From: Mesotaenium endlicherianum
Lineage: Eukaryota > Streptophyta > Zygnematophyceae > Zygnematales > Mesotaeniaceae
DNA length: 27,106 nucleotides
Assembly (NCBI GenBank): GCA_009602735.1
Contig: WELA01010375.1
Span: 280,543 to 307,648, forward strand
Direction: 5' to 3'
The notes under the pieces were generated by a model that was not told where the DNA came from, did no database searches, and saw nothing but the letters and a program-made list of their open reading frames with translations. Position numbers and translations under genes: made by a program. Each line of letters opens with the position of its first letter. Within the stretch, counting starts at the first letter, position 1. Positions 17,584 through 27,106 of the stretch are shown piece by piece.

Positions 17584-20419
17584 TCATACAGTCAATGAGG
17601 ACTCAAACACATCCCACATCTTCACAGGCTTTCCATTACTAAATACTTCACGCATCATCGATGCAGACTTCACCTTAAAATACAAATATAAACCCTGGCG
17701 TCAATGGAGTGCCAAATGATTGACACAGCTTCACCAAGTGGAGAAGACGCACGCTGACAAACTTGTCTTATCTTATATTGCCGAAATTGCACATGCAATT
17801 CTGCTATGAAAAGTAAATGTGCAATAGCTCAGGGAATATTGCAGATGAATTACCTGGAAAAGTTGGATCGAGAAGACATGCCTGTCCAACCTTATCCAAC
17901 GTTAGCACTTTCTGGGTCATGCTCAAAGCGAGAGACCAGGAAGGTTCTGCATACGAACCTCTCAGCCAGGCAGGTCGCCTGTACTCCTGTTAAATGTATC
18001 TCATTCTTAAGGTTGACCTCAAGTATAGCTGTTAGCTCCAAAAACAAGGCTTAATCCCTTCTTCAATAAGCTATGCCAGCAGCAATAATGTGCCTGTAGC
18101 AACGCTTAGGCACAATGCAAACGACTTGAAACCTTATACCATACAGGAAGGCACACGAGGAAATAAAGCGGAAAAGAAGCTGACCTTGATATGCTCTTTC
18201 AGAGAATTCTCAGAAGCAAGCAGCCGTTCATCTGCTAAGAAAGCAAAGAAATTAGTGAAGCTGCTACATGTTTGAATATTTAAGCACCAACTCCTAGGTA
18301 AGCTCCCTCTCTACTTGTTTACAGCATCAAGGTATGATTTGACAAGGCACCAGGAGTACGCAAACTACAAGCCACCATATTTTCATCTCATTTTACAAGC
18401 TGATGGTAGTGTTATCGCATACCTGTATCATGTACTCCATGTCCTTGAGCAGAAGTCTTGTCAGCAACTTGAGCAGAGCAAGATGCCCCCAGAACAGCAA
18501 ATGGACTGGACACACTGGCAGCTGCAAGACCGGTAGCTAAAATTGTATTTGCCCTGTGGTGCAAACTAATCTGTTCTTGCTTTGTTGTATCCTGCCCCCC
18601 ATTTGTTGGACATGTGAACGAGTCCACGTCATTCTGACTAGCTAACTTTGAAGGTTCTGACAAAAGCGGATGTCTGGGTCTTAGAAACTGGTCATGATGT
18701 CCAGTTTCTGAATGAACAAATGTCCGATCTACTTGTCTGAGTATTTCTCTTGAGGTACCAATAAAACCGGGTGGTGATGTTTGATGAAGAGCTTGATCCC
18801 TCAAAGAGCTAGGATGGTACTGCAGGGAAGAGGTTGTTCCTGACAAGTGAGAAGCATCATAACCAGCTTGCGTTGGGTCACGGGTTTGAGTAATCTGGAA
18901 CGGCTGGCTCTGACTTTGAGATTGCATCTTAGATACTCCTGATTCACGTTGAGCTTTTACTGGCTGCTGGGATCCCCAGACTACGGCACCCAGCTTGTTC
19001 AGATGTTTCTGAGCTTGCGGCTGCTGCGCGGCACTTTGCTGGTGACATACCATCTCCGTAATATGGCAACCAATATCTGGCCCAGGCATGCCACATTCTG
19101 TTCTCCTAATCTCAGCATTAATGATGTCCTGCTCAAACATAATCTAGGCCAATAAAGGCGTCAGCCTACATGCTGAAAAAGTGCAGCACTCTGCCAACGA
19201 AAGCTCAAAGTATGTCACATGAACGAAGATGCTCGCAGATATGGACCATGCAATTACTCCTTGGTTTGACTTTATGTGCAGCTTCCATTGTAAAGCATCC
19301 CGACTGCTACTCGAGAAAGTTGCAAGCAAAAGTTGCTGTTATAACAAACATCTCAAGAAGAACACGAAAGAGCATCTTATGCACCTGTATGACAGCGAAG
19401 CACTGACCAGCCTCAGTCGCATTTTGAAACTGAACTGCGAACTTCTGCAGCTGCATGCACAGATTTTCAAAGTAGTGCAAGACAAAAGAACTCAAAAATT
19501 GTGACTTTGCATATGACCAAGTCTCATTCAGAGTATAAATAACAAGTATTGTTGGCCTTTCAACAGCAACTTCTGCAGCTCAATATCCACTACTTCATAT
19601 GCAATACTGATAAATTTAGCGGGGACAAAGGCTGGGTGGGACAACAAGTGCAAGAGGCACATTCAGGGAAAAATGTCCCTCCTAAAATCTTTCAAAAGAT
19701 TGAATGCAAATGTACCTTCCTGGTCGTAGGATTGGAGTAGGATGCAACAATGACTCGGGAACCTTCTTTGTTGCTTCCTGCTGGCACGCCTATCAAGCTC
19801 GAGTTGTCAAGTACTGGCCATACAAAACTGAGGTTGGATACATAGTGCTGTTCCTGCATGTCCGTAACTAGTGGAGAGTAAGTTGTCATATGAACCCATG
19901 AATACAAGAGCCTGTTAGCCACATCACACTCCCTCACTGCAAGTAAACATGTTCAGCCGACGAAAACATCACGGATTTGCAGCAACAACGAGGTCGCAGG
20001 GTAACAGTTCAAAAGAAGAGGGTGCAAATATTGCAGTAAGAAGGTCCTGCGAGTTGTCGTTGAAGTGTGGAATCATAAACTCGGGCAGAGTGCATGTAAA
20101 GCAGCAAGAGTCTTACATGAGTCTTTCCCTGCAATATAGAGATGGTGGACGTGCGCGAGTCAATCCTCTTTATCAATGTCAGCGTGGCGGGATTATTTCC
20201 CCTCAACCAATTACCCTTCACATTTAAGACCTGACCTCCAGTCTTTATTTGCACAAACTTTCCTGCCGCTTTCTTAGCATACTCAGCTGATGCTGGCACG
20301 TACTGTGACAAGTAAACTCCCCATGAATAAGCACCTGCTCGACCTCCCACTTCTTTCAAGGCCATAAAGTACTGAGGTCCAGCAGAGCAGTAGCGCTCTT
20401 TGAGACCAATTTTAAGCAT
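17584..20419 (-). CDS. REC114/PHS1-like meiotic double-strand-break protein (tentative)
   Basis: Eight minus-strand exons join in phase: 20215-20419, 19716-19936, 19385-19450, 18423-19143, 18185-18231, 17854-17986, 17763-17800 and 17584-17673 (stop). They give 506 aa. All introns are GT-AG. Residues 1-164 look folded, ending in a helix like that closing a PH domain (FAVQFQNATEAGQCFAVI). Residues 165-404 are Gln/Ser/Pro-rich and probably disordered. Residues 405-506 are again conserved-looking, with ACLLDPTFP at about 456-464. A PH-like N-terminus, a disordered middle and a short C-terminal helix with a DPxFP motif is the layout I recall for REC114 (plant PHS1), the MEI4 partner that activates SPO11. 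The identity is inferred from layout and motifs only. The gene model is firmer than the name. The start codon is uncertain: an in-frame TAA lies nine bases upstream, but a splice acceptor at 20371 is also possible. Confidence 0.5.
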
Positions 20420-21292
20420 ACATGCTTAAAGTTTTCCTTGAACTAACATAACATATGCACGTCACGCGCATTCCGCGTTGCACTATATGACCACTTCTTC
20501 TTGCAGTCACAATTAGACGCAACAATGAATGTTCAGAGTTGAGTCTCTGTTGCAACACTGAAGTCGATTGAATACATGACTATACCTGGACGTTAGAACC
20601 TTGTTGGAATTGCATGCATGGGTTCCCGAAATTGGTAGGAATTTTTATATATAGACGCAGGTGACTGACATGAGGGCTGTGAGAAGAGTTGATGGCCCCC
20701 CATTAATTGTAGTGATTCAGATAATATTTGGAACTCGCCTCCACCTGTGCGACTTCCAAGTCCGTACAACACGTGCGACTTCTACAGCCACAAATGGCCC
20801 CAAAAGGCCCCGAGTGACCCCGAGGTGGCCCCGAGGACCAAAACTGCCGAGAACAGCCGAGATCACCCGAGATCAAAGAGAGATCAACCGGCCTACAGAA
20901 GCAAAACTCGAGGCTGAGGCAAGCTAGAGGACCCAAGCAGACCCGGGAGACCCAAGTAACTTAACTTTATCCATCAATGCATGCATGATCGAGGTGCCAA
21001 CAAGACAATATTATTTTACCACCATATTTACAAGTCGGGCCGCGAAGCTCCGGCCCTTCTACTGATCGTATGCGCAGCCTCGAGCTGTATAGCGTAAGCG
21101 AAAAAATCGTGTTCTTTGCACGAGTTGGGAAAGTGTCGACTTTATACCCCCGTTCGAATCCACTGTTATCACCCTAAATGCACCTAAATGCATAGTGCAG
21201 AGCACATCAAGTCAATCAGAGTATATTGACCATGATGTTGACTCGACTCAATATACTCAATACTGGAAACACCGAAGGCCTCTTAATTGCAG
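20420..21292. other. Intergenic region upstream of the minus-strand gene
   Basis: No gene is supported. A plus frame at 20661-20927 is rich in P, R and T and contains repeated GGCCCCGAG units (about 20793-20836), which look like low complexity rather than coding. A small inverted repeat, GGGCCG with CGGCCC, lies at about 21038-21057. The promoter of the minus-strand gene is expected here. Confidence 0.4.
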
Positions 21293-21508
21293 ACACCAGC
21301 TGGCTGGAACCAGCGAGAACACCTTATTTTGATTGATCTTTTCGACAGAGGAATCGTCCGCCCGGCACTAAGCTCAAAGTACAAAATGTACATTGCCGAC
21401 TTGTTTACAAGGTCTCGCGAAGAGAAGCTGGACTCTACTGGAGGCCCTCAGCTATATGCACTGTGGAAAGATCGCTATAAATGCGGACTACATATGTTAA
21501 ACCATTGA
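21293..21508 (+). CDS. Unassigned last-exon-like ORF with possible SANT/Myb-like fold
   Basis: After a splice-acceptor-like TTAATTGCAG (ending 21292) a frame runs 71 codons to a TGA at 21506, followed by AATAAA at 21536-21541. The peptide has a regular hydrophobic pattern with spaced tryptophans (GWNQREHLILIDLFDRGIV near the start, ALWKDRY near the end), which recalls helical SANT/Myb-like DNA-binding domains. The match is weak. No upstream exon could be found, and an in-frame stop before 21740 argues against it being part of the E2F-like gene. It could be the tail of a small gene or a relic. Confidence 0.35.
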   Translation, partial: TPAGWNQREHLILIDLFDRGIVRPALSSKYKMYIADLFTRSREEKLDSTGGPQLYALWKDRYKCGLHMLNH

Positions 21509-21739
21509 TTACCTGGTTTTAATGACCTCCGTATTAATAAAGTGGTCAACTAGCCTGATGCATATTTGAAGTTGTAGTATATATGATAAGAACATGTTGT
21601 CACTTATGATTAGCTATATAGACTGCTGAGTCTTAATTATAAGAAGTAAAACGAACTAGAGGCCTGATAATCTCTTAATAAGGAAGATGATGTGCCTCTT
21701 GAAGTCTCAACTAAATAGGTAGGTTAAACGCGTGCACCA

Positions 21740-24700
21740 ATGGAGATATCACTGGATGCCCACAAATTGGATGACAATGTTACACTGGGTTGCAGCAAAA
21801 GATCACTTCGTACATACCTTGCATCCAGAAGGCAATCACAGACCTTACGAGGAGGCTCATTGACGAGCATTGGAAGTGCCACAGATAATTCACCACGAAA
21901 GAGGAGAAGAGGTTTCCGTCTGAGGTGTGGCCCGCTGGCTGCTATCTGTATTAGCAAGCGTATTTTTGCTGCTCAGATCAAACGTAATCTGTGTTTGAAA
22001 CATCCTATCATATGATATATGCTCATGCTATAAATGCGCACCTTTGTATTAATTATGAATTTCAATACTGCTTGGAACGTTGCAAAAGTGGTGGTGCCTA
22101 TATGCGGGTATCATGGGTGCTGTCGACACTACAAACACCAAAAAATCTGGTTGTCAGGAACCAGGCTGCCCTTGAGCAGCTTAAAAACAAGACTCCTTGG
22201 AGTTGGTGGCAACATCCTTTGTCTTAAGCCCGTGATTTGCTATCTCAAGGATGAAGATACCTCTACCTGTGCTGCATATACACCAACTAATAAATTTGTC
22301 TCATCACGCAGGAATGTAAGGAAGAGGAAACCGCCATGTCCTTCTCTGCAGACAATACCTGAGCAAGAAGCAATGCAGTACAGCTGTCATCAAGTGGATT
22401 CCTGCAATACACAAGGAGCAAGGACTGAATTTCTTGATGCCCAACAGCCTGACATTTTATCTGTCACAAAGCACAATATTCAGAAAAGTGCAATCAGTAA
22501 AAAGGACATGCCAGAGCTACCTTGTAATATATCATTACAGTTGGCATGTGACAAAAGCCGTTCAAGAGCTGAAAAGACCAGAACGTCCAACATTGGAAGC
22601 AATCCCCTCAAGAACATGACCATCATGTTGATGCACAAGCTTCAGGGAGGAGATACTCACAAGCTCTCACAGGTGTAGATCTCATAGTACTGCTGCCTGC
22701 CGAGTTTTTAGTTGTGCGCACATGTCCAACTTGCCCACTGTCACCAGCATAATGAATCACCTAGCTTGCCAACTATGTCCATCTGCCACCTGTCTGACAT
22801 TTTTAGATAAATAGGAGGTTGGACCGTTCATGCACCTCAGAGACTCTCCCAATCATGTTCCCAATCCACATCTAATCTTTCTTTCCTACTGCAGGTTGCC
22901 CGTGAAATGAGATCTGAGGCAGAGGTACATGCAACATTCGATTCTATATATTCAATTCTGAGGCAAATAATTCAACATGCTGAACCTCAGCTACTCTTTG
23001 TCCTCCTTTTCTTTGTCATAAGCCTCCTGAATTGTTGTCTGCCGCTAACTGAAGTAGCAGGCATATACGCTTCCTCATGGTGCAGGGCAGACAAACTGGA
23101 CCTGCACGGAGAATCTATGATATTGTAAATGTTTGTGAAGGTGCTGGTGAGTAGAACATACAGCAAGCCCTTTGTGTGCAACAAGTCCATGCAGCCAGTC
23201 AAATTATGCATTTTGCTCCTAATCATTTTAGGCATCCTTTTCGTGATAAAATTATTTGCGGAATGTTATGGTAGTATTTGATGTAACACGCATTTGTGGA
23301 TGCTTATTGGGGTCCTATAAGTGTATCTTGTGTTTGTGCAGGCTTGGTGGTCCGGAGTGGGATTTTTGAGTTAGAGGGAGGTGATCCATTAGCAGCTGAA
23401 GATACAAGTAGTGCATGCCCTGAAATTGAACCGGTGGAGACTCTTGAACAACCTGAATCATCTCTACTGTCAAAGCAGAAAGGCACACATATCAGGTAAG
23501 ATTCTTCCTTATTTCCCTCATATCATGTGCAATTCTACAATTGACTACAATCATATATTTTTATACCACCTTCCTTCCCTATTAGGTACTCACATTCTGT
23601 ACATCATTCTGTACACCAGGTGGATTGGACCTTGTTCTACATCAAAGAAGGCTCAAGAAAGCTCGAAGGGTGCAACCCTTGCAACGACGGATGTTAGCAG
23701 AATGCAGGCAAGTCACAGACTCCACTTGTATTTTCATTTATGGTTCTATGACAGGTACTTAGTGCAGAGATGATAAAGACTGTAGATTTTGTGAGTTTGT
23801 AGGTTAATGGTCATAATCTGTATGGTGGTTATGTCCCAGAGAATGTTTCATTTTGAATTTTAGTGGGATGCTGCGACATGCCACTGTAGTACTGATAAAT
23901 GTGCTCAATCCTTATGTTCTTGCAGGAGAAGATTTACTGCTTGAAAGAGATTCTTGTAACAAAACAAAAAGAAGCCGAAAACCTCCGCAAACAGGTACAT
24001 GGTCTGAAACTGTCCTCTATTCTTCAGCCATGCACCCTAAGCGGTACCTTCTTGAGGTTTACTTATGGCCACGACTCGAAAAATAAATGTGAAAGTGGTG
24101 GCTAGCGCACATGAACACACATTTACTGTAAGTGTTTCAAACATTTAAGCTTAGTTGTTTGTGTCAACTTTCTCACCAGGTGGATATGCTTATAGGTGAA
24201 GGGAAGGCTTACAGTAGCACATTACTGAATAGACTTACAGATAAACTCTTATGTTAACCACTAGATATAAAGAGATGTTTGAATGCTCTTGACTGATTAT
24301 CACTTCCACTTTTGCAGATACATCTCCTGAAAAATCTTGTGAAACGCAATAGACGAGGAGCCTTAAGCAGACCAAGTACTTCTCAGCTCAGGCCAGCAGC
24401 ACATGTTCATTTGTCGCCAGGTCATGCTGCAGCCTCTTTTGCAGATTCAATGAAGCCAGCAGAACCATTGGTTGTCCCTTGGAGCCCTTCCGACTTTAAA
24501 CTACCGGAATGCCAAGGCCCCTTTGCAGGTTTTCCTGCGCAAGCTTGTGAGACGGCACATTGGGCATGGGAAGAAAGTGAGGGACTTCGTCACAAAGTTA
24601 ACATTCATGATGAGGGACTTCATCACAAAAATGACGTTGACAAAGAAGGTGGGGTAAAGAATCCGATGGATGTTGCTGGAAGTGATCAAGCACAGGCCAC

Positions 24701-25731
24701 TTTAAATGATCTTCACCAGGATACTCACGTTTGGATGGGCCATGTGAAGCCTGAGACAATGACTCCGCCCGAGCCTACAGACGGCTGCTCGTTAACGGTA
24801 GCTGCTCATCAGCTGACCCCTCCAATGGACACTAAAGATCAGCAAGATGTGAAGGATGAAGCAAATTATTCCACCCCGACGTGTGATGTGGATTTGGTCG
24901 TCAGGGATAACATCCAAGTGGGTTCAGAGTGCGACGATGAGATCACTAGCGATCTGCAGGCTAGAGGTACTGCTTCTCAAGCTGCAAATGGCTGTGGTAA
25001 AAGTCAAACAAGTAGGAATTTATTTGGAGAAAGCAGAGTGAGGAGAACGATTTTTTCAAGTGATGGCCAGCCTTCACCCCGTCACGGTCATAACCTTTGG
25101 CAATCATTGGAAGGCAGGAAGGACGACGATGAAGAGCTTCACTGTCTGGAGAATGAAGTTCCATACCTGAGCACTCCACCAGGGGTTGCTAAACAGGAAG
25201 CAGCTCCATCAGCACAGGCTGAGTCGCCAGTACAGGAGATGCACCCCACTTGCTACCAGACCCATCTCAACCTTCCATTCCTCGTACTTGCCACCCAGGC
25301 AGACACGTAGGCACTCCAAATCTTTCCTCTCACTCTTTTTTATGTTGGTCAGGTGCATGGATGTGACTTGCTTGATTATTTTATTGTGGTAAGCTAGCTA
25401 ACGTCATTAACAGCATCGAGCCCATGCATGCAATCGTATGCTGCGCCTGCACTTGTCTAGGCTGGGCATGTTGGTGATCTAGCACTATTTTTAGGTGCGT
25501 CGACAATTTGACCTGCATATTTCACTACTAGCTGTCAGATTCTGTGTCAGATTCTCTTTCTCCAGAATCGCTGCTTGACTAATAGGGTGTATATGTTGCA
25601 GGCATGTGAACGTGCTTATGGACGCTGACCCAGCGCGAGAGGTTCACCTTCATCTCAACCAGGGGTACAAGCTGTATGACCACTCGTACATCATTCAATC
25701 CCTGTTTGAATACCATGGCATTGAAGAGTAG
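21740..25731 (+). CDS. Divergent E2F-type winged-helix protein with coiled coil
   Basis: Nine exons join in phase: 21740-21924, 22312-22672, 22895-22924, 23086-23146, 23342-23495, 23620-23707, 23926-23994, 24318-25306 and 25602-25731, giving 688 aa. The start ATG has context CACCAATGG and an in-frame TAA upstream. Residues about 161-226 match the E2F/DP winged-helix fold: helix 1 (NMTIMLMHKL), helix 2 (HKLSQVAREMRSEAE), and recognition helix RRIYDIVNVCEGAGLV with the RRxYDI DNA-contact motif of E2Fs. Residues 294-327 are Lys/Glu/Leu-rich and likely a coiled coil (KQKEAENLRKQ), placed as the E2F dimerisation region is. A basic patch (PRKRRRGFRLR) near residue 55 is a likely nuclear signal. The long acidic/polar exon 8 shows no marked box or RB-binding motif I can recognise. 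I infer a nuclear, possibly cell-cycle, transcription factor. Intron 6 uses a GC donor (CAG/GCAAGT). Confidence 0.65.
22895..22924 (+). other. 30-nt micro-exon encoding part of the winged-helix domain
   Basis: The exon follows a pyrimidine-rich acceptor (CTTTCCTACTGCAG) and ends at GAG/GTACAT. It encodes ten residues, VAREMRSEAE, in phase 0 on both sides. These complete helix 2 of the E2F-like fold, so skipping it would keep the frame but break the domain. Confidence 0.6.
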
Positions 25732-26431
25732 CTAGCATTTTTGCAGGTCCGGTTGTTCTGCACGCATTGCAGCACTTGTGTGCATCGCACAGCGATGCGC
25801 ATTGACCCTGGGCTCTCCCATTGGCTTAAACATGTGTTTTTCAGAGTTAACTGTCACTGTGATAGGGGAGCATAGCTTGCGAGCTAGCTTGCACAGACCC
25901 TTAATTGTAAAGGACATACAGGATATTATTTCTAGTTAAAATTCCAGGGGAATTGAGCACTTCAACATGACCATTGCACGCAAGTAGTCCAATATTAAAA
26001 GAGACAGCTACATCCACTGATGCAAAATGGAAGTGCAATGAACGTGGCCATTCGTTATCTCTATATGCTGAAAATTACCTCGTCAAGTTGCTGTGGCCCC
26101 GTGGTAAAACAAGAGTCTCAAAAGGACTCTAAAGCCTAGAACAGAGAGGGGGCATTATCTGTCGAGTCGAGCACACGTCACTAGTGGAGTAGGATTCTAG
26201 TTGAGAGCACACCCTCGTCGAGGTGGCAAATGTATGTGCTTTTGAACCCCCTGCCAGTTTGTCAAACGATCTCCTGCCACGCAGCTTACCTTTGCCAATA
26301 CCTCTAGGTTTGGCCTAGTGCTAAGATCTAAGACCCCTCGAATAGTGCGTGGATGCTGATACCCAAAGAGATCGGTGGATAGCACCATGTGTGCCCTGTC
26401 CAAGTATCACGAGAGAACACGAGGAGTACGA
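25732..26431. other. Space between convergent E2F-like and DIM1 genes
   Basis: This holds the 3' untranslated regions of two converging genes. Short frames are present but carry no motif. No RNA gene is recognised. Confidence 0.5.
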
Positions 26432-26950
26432 CTATGTGAAATGAATACCTGCTTTATTGAACAAGGCGAGCAGAGCCAGAAAGTCGTCCTGGGACAGCTT
26501 CGACGACCGCTTGTCGTTGTACTTCCCCTCCTCCAAGACCTTGATTGCCATCGCCTTGTACTTGTTCAGCCCCCCGCCCTCCTCCACCTCCATCTCCGCC
26601 CCCTCCTCCTCCGCCTCGTCCTCCACATCCATGCCCGTGTCCTCCTCCACCCCGTCGCTGGCGAGCGACACGTCAAACCCCCCCGCCAACGACGAGCTGT
26701 CGGCCGGGACCTCCGCCCCCGAGCTCTGCGCAGCCTGCAGCGCCTGGTAGGTCTTGTAGTTCTTCTCGATCAGGGCCGCCACATTCTTTTGGCGGAAGAT
26801 CGCGCCGAGCGTCTTGTTCTTGCGGCTGAAGCAGAGGCGGCACAGGCCGTCCCACTCCTTGAAGTTGACGGGCGGCAGGGGGCTCCTGGGCTCTATCCGC
26901 ACCACGCTGGAGTCCACCTTGGGCGGCGGCCGGAAGTTGTTCTTTCCGAC
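26432..26950 (-). CDS. DIM1: DIM1 18S rRNA dimethyladenosine transferase, last exon (partial)
   Basis: The last exon of a minus-strand gene starts after a CAG acceptor at 26951 and encodes 172 residues to the stop. It opens with VGKNNFRPPPKVDSSVVRIE, the strongly conserved motif of KsgA/Dim1-family enzymes, followed by WDGLCRLCFSRKNKTLGAIF and a KRSSKLSQDDFLALLALFNK end typical of plant DIM1. The enzyme dimethylates two adenosines near the 3' end of small-subunit rRNA in the nucleolus and also serves pre-rRNA processing. An acidic Glu/Asp-rich stretch of about 35 residues separates the two conserved parts; acidic linkers also occur in other plant copies. The catalytic SAM-binding N-terminus lies beyond the window. 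Confidence 0.95.
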   Translation of the reverse strand, partial: VGKNNFRPPPKVDSSVVRIEPRSPLPPVNFKEWDGLCRLCFSRKNKTLGAIFRQKNVAALIEKNYKTYQALQAAQSSGAEVPADSSSLAGGFDVSLASDGVEEDTGMDVEDEAEEEGAEMEVEEGGGLNKYKAMAIKVLEEGKYNDKRSSKLSQDDFLALLALFNKAGIHFT

Positions 26951-27106
26951 CTGCGCACGGTACGGACGCATGCACGCATGCACGCATGCACGTAAGACAC
27001 ATGTCAAGTGAAAGTCGAACGCAAAGTCCCTCGATCACTTTGCTGCGTGCAATGATGCCCTGCGCCCCCCCTTCCGGTCAGTTTGAAACAAACACCACCC
27101 CCCCCC
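26951..27106 (-). other. Intron of DIM1, running off the window
   Basis: This is the intron upstream of the last DIM1 exon; its donor is outside the window. It contains three copies of GCATGCAC (about 26968-26993) and C-runs near 27066 and at the very end. Confidence 0.7.

Noticed and set aside
17674..17762. Open reading through this minus-strand stretch between exons 7 and 8
   Set aside because: It reaches a stop at once after WHSIDARVYICILR; treating it as an 89-nt intron keeps the frame into a good C-terminal exon.
20130..20150. Acceptor and donor pair that would define a 12-nt exon in the minus-strand gene
   Set aside because: Including it breaks the phase into the exon at 19936, whereas direct joining of 20215 to 19936 keeps the frame.
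21145..21175. CGTTCGAATCC, resembling a tRNA B box
   Set aside because: The flanking bases do not form a T-arm stem and no A box, anticodon arm or acceptor stem could be built around it.
22034..22311. Upstream part of the open frame leading into exon 2 of the E2F-like gene
   Set aside because: A good splice acceptor at 22311 and phase agreement with the donor at 21924 make this intronic. A possible extra exon in another frame (about 22090-22227) could not be fitted.
26375..26995. Long plus-strand ORF over the DIM1 exon
   Set aside because: It is antisense to a clearly conserved coding exon and is rich in Leu/Arg because of the GC-rich acidic codons on the other strand.

Overview
The window looks like nuclear DNA of a green-lineage eukaryote, probably a streptophyte (charophyte alga or early-diverging land plant). 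The reasons are interrupted genes with roughly 80-440 nt introns and plant-style splice sites, a plant-like DIM1 rRNA dimethylase C-terminus at the right edge, and a chromodomain Ty3/gypsy retrotransposon primed by initiator tRNA-Met. I cannot name the species. Nothing prokaryotic (operons, CRISPR arrays, IS elements) is present.

Left half (about 1430-13495): a nest of transposable elements. The youngest layer is a complete Ty3/gypsy chromovirus on the minus strand (3210-9888) with 502/503 bp LTRs, a perfect 5-bp target duplication (CCTTT), PBS, PPT, an intact gag and an intact pol (protease-RT-RNase H-integrase-chromodomain). gag and pol overlap in a -1 relation, with an A AAA AAC slippery heptamer followed by a 7-bp hairpin. 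It sits inside an older, broken minus-strand element (about 10226-12234) that keeps a gag-like piece, an integrase and a decayed PHD finger but has no visible RT or RNase H. Around that lie two families of direct repeats (X: 1430-1666 and 2877-3124; L: 1669-2874 and 12657-13495). The left L copy carries a 384-bp MITE-like insertion with an empty-site counterpart in the right copy.

Right half (about 15800-27106): host genes. (1) An unrecognised acidic-tailed protein on the plus strand, ending at 16753, with a strong hairpin in its 3' region. (2) A minus-strand gene of eight exons (20419 to 17584; 506 aa as modelled) whose layout and motifs suggest the meiotic double-strand-break protein REC114/PHS1. 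(3) A nine-exon plus-strand gene (21740-25731; 688 aa as modelled) encoding a divergent E2F-type winged-helix protein with a following coiled coil. (4) The last exon of DIM1, minus strand, cut by the window end. Genes 2 and 3 are head to head about 1.3 kb apart, with a small unassigned last-exon-like ORF between them. In both multi-exon models every exon-intron phase closes without a stop, which is the main support for them.

Regions 1-1429, 13496-15940, 16754-17583, 20420-21292 and 25732-26431 show no convincing gene; local repeats are listed. All protein assignments come from motif reading alone, without database searches.
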